Part shown: one piece after another, positions 1 to 5,188 of the stretch
Position numbering within the stretch: position 1 is the first letter of the stretch
How the letters are laid out: every line of letters begins with the position of its first letter
Source: Bacteroidota bacterium
GTDB lineage: Bacteria > Bacteroidota > Bacteroidia > NS11-12g > UBA9320
Assembly: GCA_003485825.1 (NCBI GenBank)
Contig: DNHN01000111.1
Coordinates: 1 to 5,188 of the forward strand
Direction of reading: 5' to 3'
DNA: 5,188 nt
Program-made: the position numbers and the translations under genes
Notes under the pieces: model-generated
The model's database searches: none
What the model was told of the DNA's origin: nothing
The model's input: the letters and a program-made list of their open reading frames with translations, nothing else

Positions 1-1194
1 GTAGCTAAGCTGAATAGAGAGGGGGAGATGAATGCCGAGTCCAACTATTGTAATGGAGAAGGAGGAGCAGGTACATTTTCAGATGGGAAGTTATACACTC
101 GTTCTATGAAACGAGGTAAAATTCAAGAAATCTTAGAACTTTTTGTGTTGCACGGAGCAGATGAGAATATTCTGTATGAAGCACATCCACACATTGGTAC
201 AAACAAACTTCCACAGATTATAGAAAAATTACGCGATACTATTATTGAAAAAGGCGGTGAAGTACGTTTTGGAGCTAAACTGACCGATTTAGCATATGAA
301 GGAGATACAGTAACTAAATTATCTGTTAATGGGGAGTGGGAACCTTGTGATCAGGTCATACTTGCTACAGGACACAGTGCTAGAGATATTTATTATTTAC
401 TACACAAAAAGAAGATTGCACTAGAAGCTAAGCCATTTGCGATGGGTTTTAGGATAGAGCACCCTCAGTCATTGATTAACACTATACAGTTTTATAATGA
501 ACACAATGCTAAAATGCTCCCACCTGCGTCGTATAGTCTAGTTACTCAGGTTAAAGGGAAAGGAGCATTTTCTTTCTGTATGTGTCCAGGAGGTATTATT
601 GCACCAGCGGCTACAGCTGACGGAGAAGTGGTGGTAAATGGATGGAGTCCAAGCAAGAGAAATGGTGAGTATGCCAACAGTGGCTGGGTAACTGAAGTAG
701 GAGAAGAGGAGTGGGAAGCATTTAAATCTCACGGCCCACTAGCTGGATTGGAGTTTCAGAAGTCCATAGAGCAGAAGGCGTTTCAAATGGGGGGAGGCAA
801 GTTTAAAGTCCCTGCACAAAACTTGATAGATTACCTGGCAGAGAAGAAAAGTCTTACACTAAATGAGAGTAGTTATCATCCCGGAATGACCAGTGTAAAT
901 TTAAATGAGCTGTATCCTTCAACTATGAACTACCGCTTAAGAGAAGGTTTACGAGCAATGACTAAGAAACTCAAAGGCTTTGACCATAAAAATGCTATGG
1001 TTACGGCACCAGAAAGTAGGACAAGTGCACCAGTGCGTATACCTCGAACAAAAGAACTACATCATATAGCACTTACTAATCTTTACCCATGTGGCGAAGG
1101 AGCTGGTTTTGCGGGAGGAATAATCAGTGCAGCTCTGGATGGAGTTAGGGTAGTAAAGGCTATCGCAGAAAAAGTTACACCATTGAGTTCGTGA
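1..1194 (+). CDS. FAD-dependent dehydrogenase, COG2509 type (5'-truncated by window edge)
   Basis: The frame is open from the first base to the TGA at 1192-1194, giving 397 visible residues. The ATG at nt 28 is internal, because the nine codons before it (VAKLNREGE) continue the protein. Visible motifs, numbered from the first visible codon, are: GEGGAGTFSDGK at 19-30, the signature of this flavoprotein family; the ATGHSARD strand-turn of the FAD/NAD(P)-binding fold at 122-129; FSFCMCPGG near 190; TAPESRTSAPVRIPR at 335-349; and a C-terminal FAD-contacting segment, CGEGAGFAGGI, near 363-373. Family members are usually a little over 500 residues. Roughly 120 N-terminal residues, including the GxGxxG dinucleotide-binding loop, should therefore lie outside the window. 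It is likely a soluble flavoprotein oxidoreductase. The substrate is not known for this family, and neighbours give no clue. It converges on cinA across 120 bp. Family assignment is firm, physiological role unknown. Confidence 0.9.
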   Translation, partial: VAKLNREGEMNAESNYCNGEGGAGTFSDGKLYTRSMKRGKIQEILELFVLHGADENILYEAHPHIGTNKLPQIIEKLRDTIIEKGGEVRFGAKLTDLAYEGDTVTKLSVNGEWEPCDQVILATGHSARDIYYLLHKKKIALEAKPFAMGFRIEHPQSLINTIQFYNEHNAKMLPPASYSLVTQVKGKGAFSFCMCPGGIIAPAATADGEVVVNGWSPSKRNGEYANSGWVTEVGEEEWEAFKSHGPLAGLEFQKSIEQKAFQMGGGKFKVPAQNLIDYLAEKKSLTLNESSYHPGMTSVNLNELYPSTMNYRLREGLRAMTKKLKGFDHKNAMVTAPESRTSAPVRIPRTKELHHIALTNLYPCGEGAGFAGGIISAALDGVRVVKAIAEKVTPLSS

Positions 1195-1314
1195 ATATTC
1201 GTTTGATTACTGAACTAATCCAGGATTTTATACCTCAGAATAGCGAAAAGTCATCCAAGTAACCTTAGAGTTAATAGGACTGATGGAAAGTATAAACGTA
1301 CTGAAATAGAATGT
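1195..1314. other. Convergent intergenic spacer, no clear signal
   Basis: These 120 bp lie between the 3' ends of the FAD-dehydrogenase gene and cinA. I see no hairpin followed by a T-tract on either strand. There is only a short GAATATTC palindrome at 1192-1199, straddling the end of the dehydrogenase gene. Termination here may be Rho-dependent or rely on a weak structure I cannot fold by eye. Confidence 0.5.
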
Positions 1315-2580
1315 TTACGCCCGGGTTCCTTGTCTAGAAGAATCTAGCGCTCGTCTCACCATATCCAACGCAGTATATGCTGTTCTTTCAATGATTTGTA
1401 ACCGTGTGCCGTGAAACTCGCATCTTTTCACCTCTATACTTCCATCGGGCTTGGCTAGGCCTATAAATACTAATCCTACCGGTTTTTCATCTGTTCCTCC
1501 ACCAGGTCCAGCTATCCCAGTAGTAGAGATACAGTAGTCTACATCTAACTTTTTCCTGGCATTTTTAGCCATTGCCTCACACACCTCTTCGCTTACTGCT
1601 CCGTAAATATTTAGCATGTTTTGGTCAATATCAGCAATTGCTACTTTCGTCTCGTACGCATACGTGAGCAGACTTCCCTTATAATAGGCAGAGCTACCCG
1701 CTATAGCTGTAAGACTGTGAGCTACGTAGCCACCAGAACAAGATTCTATCGTTCCTATAGTTCGCCTGTTTTCAATCAGCATTTCACCCACAATCTCTGG
1801 GAGATTTCTATCACCATCAAACCATACATTGCCTATGATGGATTTGATAGCTGCAAACGCAGTATCGATATCTGATTTTAGCTGTGCAGGAGATAGTGCG
1901 ATTGATTTGGCACTGAGACGCAGTCTTACTAAGTTTAGGTGAGGTAGATACGCTAGTTTTACGTGTGGAGGAAGATTGTCTTCTACACTTTCTATGGCCA
2001 CAGAAAGATGTGACTCAGGCACGCCTACTACCGTGATGGTGTCGTGCACTATCGTATAGTTGTCCCCTTTGGCGTTCAGTTTTCTAAAAACGACCTGTTC
2101 CATCATCGCCTTCATTTCGTAAGGAACGCCTGGCATACTTACGTATATTTTATCATTTTCTTCAAAATACATCCCAGGTGCAGTTCCTTTGGTATTGAGT
2201 ATCACCTCACAGTTATCTGGCACTAAAGCTTGATCTACGTTGATCTGCAGTACTTCTCTACCTCTGCGGTGAAAGATGTCTTTTATATTTTCTAGTGCTC
2301 CATGGTTAGGAATTAGTTGAGCTCCGAAGTAATCAGCAAGCACTTTCTTGGTAATGTCGTCCTTAGTAGGACCTAGCCCCCCAGTAATGAGTATGATGTC
2401 TGCTCGGGTTTCTGCTGCTTTCAGCGCATTTACTATACTTTCTTTTTTATCATTAATTGAAGAGATTTGGATAACTTCTACGCCGTATGTGTTGAGGTGT
2501 TCTCCCAGCCAAGCAGAGTTGGTATCTAAAGTCTGACCTATGAGTATTTCGTCTCCAATGGTGATTATTTCTGCAAGCAT
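1315..2580 (-). CDS. cinA: CinA: MoCF-like domain plus PncC nicotinamide-nucleotide amidase
   Basis: The 421-residue protein matches the usual CinA length of about 410-420. The N-terminal domain (about 1-170) has the molybdopterin-binding-like fold motifs: GDEILIG at 9-15, TGGLGPTKDD at 66-75 and MPGVPYEM at 149-156. In characterised CinA proteins this domain has ADP-ribose pyrophosphatase activity. A linker domain follows. The C-terminal PncC/CinA domain (about 260-415) carries ESCSGG at 279-284, AGSSAYYKGS at 294-303 and GIAGPGGGTDEKPVG at 355-369. In PncC enzymes this domain deamidates nicotinamide mononucleotide to nicotinate mononucleotide, feeding NAD recycling. All signature segments are present, so it should be active. 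It is a cytoplasmic protein. The ATG (complement of 2578-2580) is chosen because the family normally begins just before the xxxxIGDEIL strand. No Shine-Dalgarno sequence precedes it. The older name, competence/damage-inducible protein A, comes from Gram-positive bacteria; a competence role here is not implied. Confidence 0.97.
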   Translation of the reverse strand: MLAEIITIGDEILIGQTLDTNSAWLGEHLNTYGVEVIQISSINDKKESIVNALKAAETRADIILITGGLGPTKDDITKKVLADYFGAQLIPNHGALENIKDIFHRRGREVLQINVDQALVPDNCEVILNTKGTAPGMYFEENDKIYVSMPGVPYEMKAMMEQVVFRKLNAKGDNYTIVHDTITVVGVPESHLSVAIESVEDNLPPHVKLAYLPHLNLVRLRLSAKSIALSPAQLKSDIDTAFAAIKSIIGNVWFDGDRNLPEIVGEMLIENRRTIGTIESCSGGYVAHSLTAIAGSSAYYKGSLLTYAYETKVAIADIDQNMLNIYGAVSEEVCEAMAKNARKKLDVDYCISTTGIAGPGGGTDEKPVGLVFIGLAKPDGSIEVKRCEFHGTRLQIIERTAYTALDMVRRALDSSRQGTRA

Positions 2581-2597
2581 TTACTGAGTGGTATCGG

Positions 2598-2621
2598 TTA
2601 AATTAAAGTAGCTTTATTTAA
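2598..2621. repeat. Imperfect A/T-rich inverted repeat upstream of cinA
   Basis: TTAAATTAAAG (2598-2608) and CTTTATTTAA (2612-2621) are complementary apart from one extra T, with a 3-nt TAG loop. It lies 18-41 nt upstream of the cinA ATG and would fall at or near the mRNA 5' end if the box at 2624-2631 is the promoter. The stem is almost all A-T, so it may simply reflect base composition. Function unknown. Confidence 0.3.
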
Positions 2622-2623
2622 TA

Positions 2624-2631
2624 CAAATTTA
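2624..2631 (-). promoter_or_regulatory. Candidate Bacteroidota -7 box for cinA
   Basis: On the minus strand this reads TAAATTTG, an exact match to the Bacteroidota -7 consensus TAnnTTTG. It sits 43 nt upstream of the cinA ATG. The nearest TTG that could act as a -33 element is the complement of 2656-2658, with a 24-nt gap. That is slightly longer than the roughly 17-23 nt usually described, so the -33 half is weak. In this A/T-rich spacer a chance match is possible. Confidence 0.4.
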
Positions 2632-2779
2632 AAGCAAAGATAACTATCACACGTACAATAGGTTATCGGACGAATGATTGTTTTTAAATCTAAAAAAGGG
2701 AGCGATTACTGGTAGAGTTGAAAAAGTATATGGATTTTGAGGTGTTTAAATTTATTTTCGCACCAAATATTAGAACAAA

Positions 2780-3109
2780 ATGAGAGAAGCAAAAGCTAAT
2801 TTAGCAATCAATAACTTACTTAAGGACGTTACAAAGAAATTTGATGCTGACAAGGTGGTAGCACAACTAGCTGAGATTAGAGTCTTAGCTCTAGAGGAGG
2901 AAGATCCTACTATTGTTAAGATATGCAGACTAGCCAGTGAGTATATTGCAGAAAAGAGTAACTTTGATTTAGGCTATGTGGCAGAGGAAGAGATAGGAGA
3001 TATGTCTGATATGGAATATCTACTGGAGCTAATGCTGAAAGTGGATAAGCCTGCGAATCGGGAGGAAATACAAGAAATAAGAGATAAAATTAAAGAAGAG
3101 CTTAGTTAA
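2780..3109 (+). CDS. Acidic all-helical hypothetical protein, 109 aa
   Basis: I do not recognise a named family. The protein has 26 acidic and 16 basic residues, no signal peptide and no membrane segment. Heptad-like hydrophobic spacing suggests it is nearly all alpha-helical. A central EEEDP (39-43) and a later EEEIGD run (69-74) look like acidic loops between helices, and the C-terminus (about 93-108) is a charged helix. It is probably cytoplasmic and could be a small protein-interaction module; that is inference. The ATG has an A-rich upstream region and no Shine-Dalgarno sequence. A TATTTTCG at 2753-2760, one base from the phylum's -7 consensus, could be its promoter but has no well-spaced TTG. 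The gene is divergent from cinA. It ends inside an intrinsic terminator, so it is likely monocistronic. Codon use and the dedicated terminator support a real gene. Confidence 0.8.
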   Translation: MREAKANLAINNLLKDVTKKFDADKVVAQLAEIRVLALEEEDPTIVKICRLASEYIAEKSNFDLGYVAEEEIGDMSDMEYLLELMLKVDKPANREEIQEIRDKIKEELS

Positions 3110-3122
3110 GCTCTTTTTTTTT
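3096..3122 (+). terminator. Intrinsic terminator overlapping the stop codon of the 109-aa gene
   Basis: AAGAGCTT (3096-3103) pairs perfectly with AAGCTCTT (3108-3115) around an AGTT loop. A run of nine T (3114-3122), two of which belong to the stem, follows. The TAA stop (3107-3109) lies at the loop/stem border, and the last codons (Glu-Glu-Leu-Ser) form the left arm. This is a canonical Rho-independent terminator. It should separate this gene from the exported-protein gene downstream. Confidence 0.9.
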
Positions 3123-3182
3123 GCTCAAAGTGTAAGGTTACTGAAGCTTAGCCGTTTTAGAGATCGAATAAGTTTTAATACA

Positions 3183-3872
3183 ATGAAAAAAATTATATTA
3201 CTCGCAATAGTGCTAGGGAGTGGTTTTGGAGCTTCCGCTCAGTATAGAGTAAATGCTGGAGCATCGGTAGGAGCTGGTGCATCTATGTTTTCGCTAGGAG
3301 TAGAGCGTGAGTTTAACGTGTTTAGCGATAAGTTTCATATCAACCCAGGTGTTCGTTTGAGTATTTTTAATGGGAATGATTTAGAGTATATTACAGCACC
3401 AGCGAAGTATACGGTAAATGATGATCAAGTAGATACGATGACCTTCGGTACGGTACAAAATAACTTTGCCAATCTGTACGTAAGACTGGGTTACGATATT
3501 ACTCCAAAGTTATCTGTGAGTTTTGATATAGATGTAGTAGGTGTGAGTTTTGGTAGTGAGCAAGACTATTCAGATTTTAGGCCAGGTGAAGCTTTGCGGA
3601 GTGGTCCTCAGAATGCCTTTGGACATTCACAAAAAGGATCTCCCACCACGCTTAATGTATTATTGATAGGTGATAACGATATAGGAAGTTTAAACTCTAC
3701 CTGGAATATATCCTACGATATAACCAATAGACTAGGAATAGACTTAGGAGCAGGACTAATATTTACAGAATATACCATTGCTACTGGAAGAGGATATGAC
3801 GGAAACGACCGATTTCGAAATAAAAATATGATGGGGTACCTTGGAGTATCGTATTTGTTTGGAACAAAGTAA
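3183..3872 (+). CDS. Exported, probably outer-membrane beta-barrel protein, 229 aa
   Basis: The N-terminus is a clear Sec signal peptide: MKK, then a hydrophobic core (about residues 4-16), then ASA|Q, with likely cleavage between Ala19 and Gln20. This site style is typical of Bacteroidota. The mature part of about 210 residues shows alternating hydrophobic/polar strands rich in Gly and aromatics (for example LYVRLGYDIT and LGIDLGAGLIF), separated by polar Asn/Asp/Gly loops. It ends in a strand, YLGVSYLF, near residues 219-226. This pattern fits a small outer-membrane beta-barrel of perhaps 8-10 strands. It has no lipobox and no type IX sorting domain. I cannot name a specific family or ligand. 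It lies between two intrinsic terminators, so it should be its own transcription unit. The only -7-like box in the 60-bp upstream gap is TAAGTTTT (3169-3176), a weak match. A periplasmic all-beta protein is the main alternative. Confidence 0.8.
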   Translation: MKKIILLAIVLGSGFGASAQYRVNAGASVGAGASMFSLGVEREFNVFSDKFHINPGVRLSIFNGNDLEYITAPAKYTVNDDQVDTMTFGTVQNNFANLYVRLGYDITPKLSVSFDIDVVGVSFGSEQDYSDFRPGEALRSGPQNAFGHSQKGSPTTLNVLLIGDNDIGSLNSTWNISYDITNRLGIDLGAGLIFTEYTIATGRGYDGNDRFRNKNMMGYLGVSYLFGTK

Positions 3873-3893
3873 GTAGCTATAGAAAAAGAGACG

Positions 3894-3926
3894 AACGTCA
3901 ATGGAGTAATCAATTGGCGTTTTTTT
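3894..3926 (+). terminator. Intrinsic terminator after the beta-barrel gene
   Basis: AACGTCAAT (3894-3902) pairs with ATTGGCGTT (3913-3921), with nine pairs including one T-G wobble. The loop is 10 nt. A run of seven T (3920-3926) follows, overlapping the end of the stem. It lies 22 nt after the TAA of the beta-barrel gene and immediately before the prfB promoter region, insulating prfB from upstream transcription. Confidence 0.85.
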
Positions 3927-3948
3927 ATGCCAAATTCACACAGATTAT

Positions 3949-3956
3949 TACCTTCG
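3949..3956 (+). promoter_or_regulatory. Candidate -7 box for prfB
   Basis: TACCTTCG differs at one base from the Bacteroidota -7 consensus TAnnTTTG. It is the only plausible box in the 38 bp between the terminator T-tract and the prfB ATG. No TTG lies at -33 spacing; that position falls on the end of the terminator T-tract and ATG. If used, the transcript would start only a few nucleotides before the ATG at 3965. Confidence 0.35.
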
Positions 3957-3964
3957 CTGCAGTA

Positions 3965-5048
3965 ATGACTTCAGATCAATTCAACGACATTAAAGACCGC
4001 ACAGCGAAGCTTGCGGACTATCTTTGACTTAGCCAAGAACCTCGCTCTCATAGAGGATGAAGAGCAGCAGACCCACGACCCTAGCTTTTGGGATGACCCT
4101 AAAAAAGCAGAACTACATCTCCGAAACATCAAGAAAAAGAAAATTTGGACAGACGCTTGGAGCGAAGTCAATGCGGGAGTAGAGGAAGTTGAAGTGCTCT
4201 TAGAGTTCAAGGAAATGGGAGAGGAGGTAGATGAGGATATAGAGAAGAGCTACCAGAAAACACTACTACATCTAGAGGACCTGGAGTTTAAAAATATGCT
4301 CAGCGGTGAAGAAGACCAGCTCGATGCTATTCTTGAGATAAACGCAGGTGCAGGAGGCACAGAGAGCAATGACTGGGCGAGTATGCTAAGTCGTATGTAT
4401 ATCATGTGGGCTCAGAATAATGGCTTTAAAGCGGAAATCTTAGACCAAGTAGATGGCGATGTGGCAGGAATAAAGTCTATACGAATTCAAATAAGTGGTG
4501 ATTTTGCCTTCGGATATTTAAAAGGAGATAACGGCGTTCACCGTTTAGTTCGCATCTCCCCTTTTGATAGTAGTGCTCGGAGACATACGAGTTTTGCGTC
4601 AGCGTATATCTATCCTTTGGTAGACGATAGCATAGAAATAGAACTTAATTGGGGGGATATAGATATGCAAACATCACGGAGTGGAGGTGCAGGTGGTCAA
4701 AACGTGAATAAGGTAGAGACCAAAGTGCAGCTTACTCACAAACCTACAGGTATTATGGTCGTATGTTCACAAGCGCGCTCGCAGCTAGCGAATAAGGAGG
4801 AAGCGATGAAGATGCTAAAGTCTCAGCTGTACGATATAGAACTGCGTAAGCAGAAAGATGCTAGAGCTGATATAGAAAACGGTAAAATGAAAATAGAGTG
4901 GGGCAGCCAGATACGTAACTATGTGATGCATCCCTATAAGCTCGTAAAAGATGTACGTACGGGAGAAGAGACTAGTAATGTACAAGCGGTCATGGATGGA
5001 GACTTAGAGCCATTTATGAAGGCTTATTTGCTGGGGCAGAAAAAGTGA
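3965..5048 (+). CDS. prfB: Peptide chain release factor 2 (RF2), expressed by programmed +1 frameshift
   Basis: RF2 reads UGA and UAA stop codons in the ribosomal A site and triggers release of the finished protein. Translation starts at ATG 3965 and makes 20 residues (MTSDQFND... to TATCTT). It meets TGA at 4025-4027, skips one T, and continues from GAC 4026 to the TGA at 5046-5048, for 360 residues in all (E. coli RF2 has 365). In joined numbering, the PCRF region contains NAGAGGTES (126-134). The stop-codon recognition tripeptide SPF, diagnostic of RF2 rather than RF1, is at 198-200 in [14 protein letters not shown]. The catalytic GGQ is at 243-245. The SPF-GGQ spacing equals that of E. 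coli. The C-terminal [20 protein letters not shown] block is typical. A TTG at 4011 would open the long frame without a frameshift, but it would lose the N-terminal helix and ignore the conserved shift site. No Shine-Dalgarno precedes the ATG. A terminator isolates the gene upstream. Confidence 0.97.
4013..4028 (+). promoter_or_regulatory. prfB: prfB programmed +1 frameshift site
   Basis: GCGGAC-TAT-CTT-TGA-C matches the E. coli prfB element AGGGGG-TAT-CTT-TGA-C in layout and in every base from TAT onward. When RF2 is scarce, the ribosome pauses at TGA (4025-4027), the CTT tRNA slips +1 to TTT, and translation enters the main frame at GAC. When RF2 is plentiful, termination yields a 20-residue peptide. 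This is classic RF2 autoregulation. The Shine-Dalgarno-like stimulator is reduced to GCGGAC here, with only a GGA core able to pair with a standard anti-SD. Confidence 0.95.
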
Positions 5049-5188
5049 TGAATGAAATAATTCATAAAGTAGCATCTGTTGTTTTTTTTTTCTCCTTGCA
5101 GGAATAGTCTTTTCTCTTACGCTCAGGTGCGGACTTCTGTTGATTGGAGTTATTTCCTCAGGAATCAGACATTTTAATGCACTAGAAA
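5048..5188 (+). pseudogene. Possible frame-disrupted start of an exported-protein gene
   Basis: An ATG at 5048 overlaps the prfB stop (TGATG). It reads [19 protein letters not shown] before TAG at 5105-5107, passing through ten T (5082-5091). With one extra T in that tract, the frame continues as LLAGIVF. With one more T in the TTTT at 5110-5113, it continues as SYAQVRTSVDWS. Together this gives a basic start, a hydrophobic core of about 16 residues and an SYA|Q cleavage site, a typical Bacteroidota signal peptide. The frame breaks again after about 5150, with TAA at 5175-5177. Alternatives are a decayed gene, base-calling errors in homopolymers near a contig end, transcriptional slippage on the T-tract, or chance in non-coding DNA. 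No intact gene can be supported in this stretch. Confidence 0.3.

Noticed and set aside
28..30. ATG at nt 28 as the start of the FAD-dehydrogenase gene.
   Set aside because: The frame is open to nt 1 and the codons before it fit the family. The protein would lack its N-terminal dinucleotide-binding region, so the gene is truncated by the window.
538..732. Antisense open frame of 64 codons within the FAD-dehydrogenase gene.
   Set aside because: It overlaps a well-supported coding region and has no recognisable motif; it is a shadow frame.
1621..2536. Three plus-strand open frames (1621-1875, 2044-2226, 2348-2536) opposite cinA.
   Set aside because: They lie wholly antisense to a conserved full-length cinA, and their translations look like non-coding complement sequence.
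4011..4013. TTG at 4011 as the start of prfB without a frameshift.
   Set aside because: It lies inside the conserved frameshift leader, removes the RF2 N-terminal helix, and would make the TATCTTTGAC match a coincidence.
3713..4210. Minus-strand open frames at 3713-3913 and 3971-4210.
   Set aside because: They are antisense to the beta-barrel gene and prfB; the Ser-rich low-complexity translation of the second is typical of a complement frame.
5048..5091. Intrinsic terminator for prfB at the T-tract 5082-5091.
   Set aside because: The only nearby stem (ATGAAT/ATTCAT, 5048-5065) is 6 weak pairs and lies 16 nt before the T-run, too far for a canonical terminator.
1..5188. Mobile element, CRISPR, toxin-antitoxin, phage or other defence system.
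   Set aside because: I see no transposase or integrase motifs, no regularly spaced direct repeats, no paired small overlapping genes and no nuclease or helicase motifs.

Overview
The window looks like ordinary chromosomal DNA from a member of the Bacteroidota, probably a Cytophagales- or Flavobacteriia-like lineage. Four things point that way. The visible gene starts lack Shine-Dalgarno sequences and sit behind A/T-rich leaders. Candidate promoters resemble the Bacteroidota -7 box TAnnTTTG. An exported protein has an ASA|Q-type signal peptidase site, common in this phylum. The RF2 and FAD-dehydrogenase sequences have a Bacteroidota flavour. This placement comes from reading motifs, not from a database search.

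Layout, left to right. (1) The 3' part of a large FAD-dependent dehydrogenase of the COG2509 type (nt 1-1194, +) is cut by the left edge. (2) A 120-bp convergent spacer with no clear terminator follows. (3) cinA (1315-2580, -) encodes a full-length two-domain CinA with a C-terminal PncC amidase domain. (4) A 199-bp A/T-rich divergent spacer holds a good -7-like box for cinA. (5) A 109-aa acidic helical protein of unknown function (2780-3109, +) has a stop codon lying inside an intrinsic terminator. (6) A 229-aa exported, probably outer-membrane beta-barrel protein (3183-3872, +) is followed by a second intrinsic terminator. (7) prfB (start 3965, end 5048, +) encodes peptide chain release factor 2 and must be read through a programmed +1 frameshift at CTT-TGA-C (4022-4028). 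(8) The last 140 bp contain no intact gene. Reading frames there add up to a convincing signal peptide only if two bases are added in T-tracts, so this may be a decayed gene or sequence error.

The genes do not form an obvious pathway. They read as separate housekeeping transcription units: NAD-cycle/nucleotide repair (CinA), translation termination (RF2), an envelope protein, and two proteins of unclear role. Two terminators separate the three rightward genes. The clearest regulatory element is the RF2 autoregulatory frameshift, which keeps the TATCTTTGAC core but has a very weak Shine-Dalgarno-like stimulator. I found no mobile element, CRISPR array, tRNA or rRNA, and nothing that supports a new multi-gene system.
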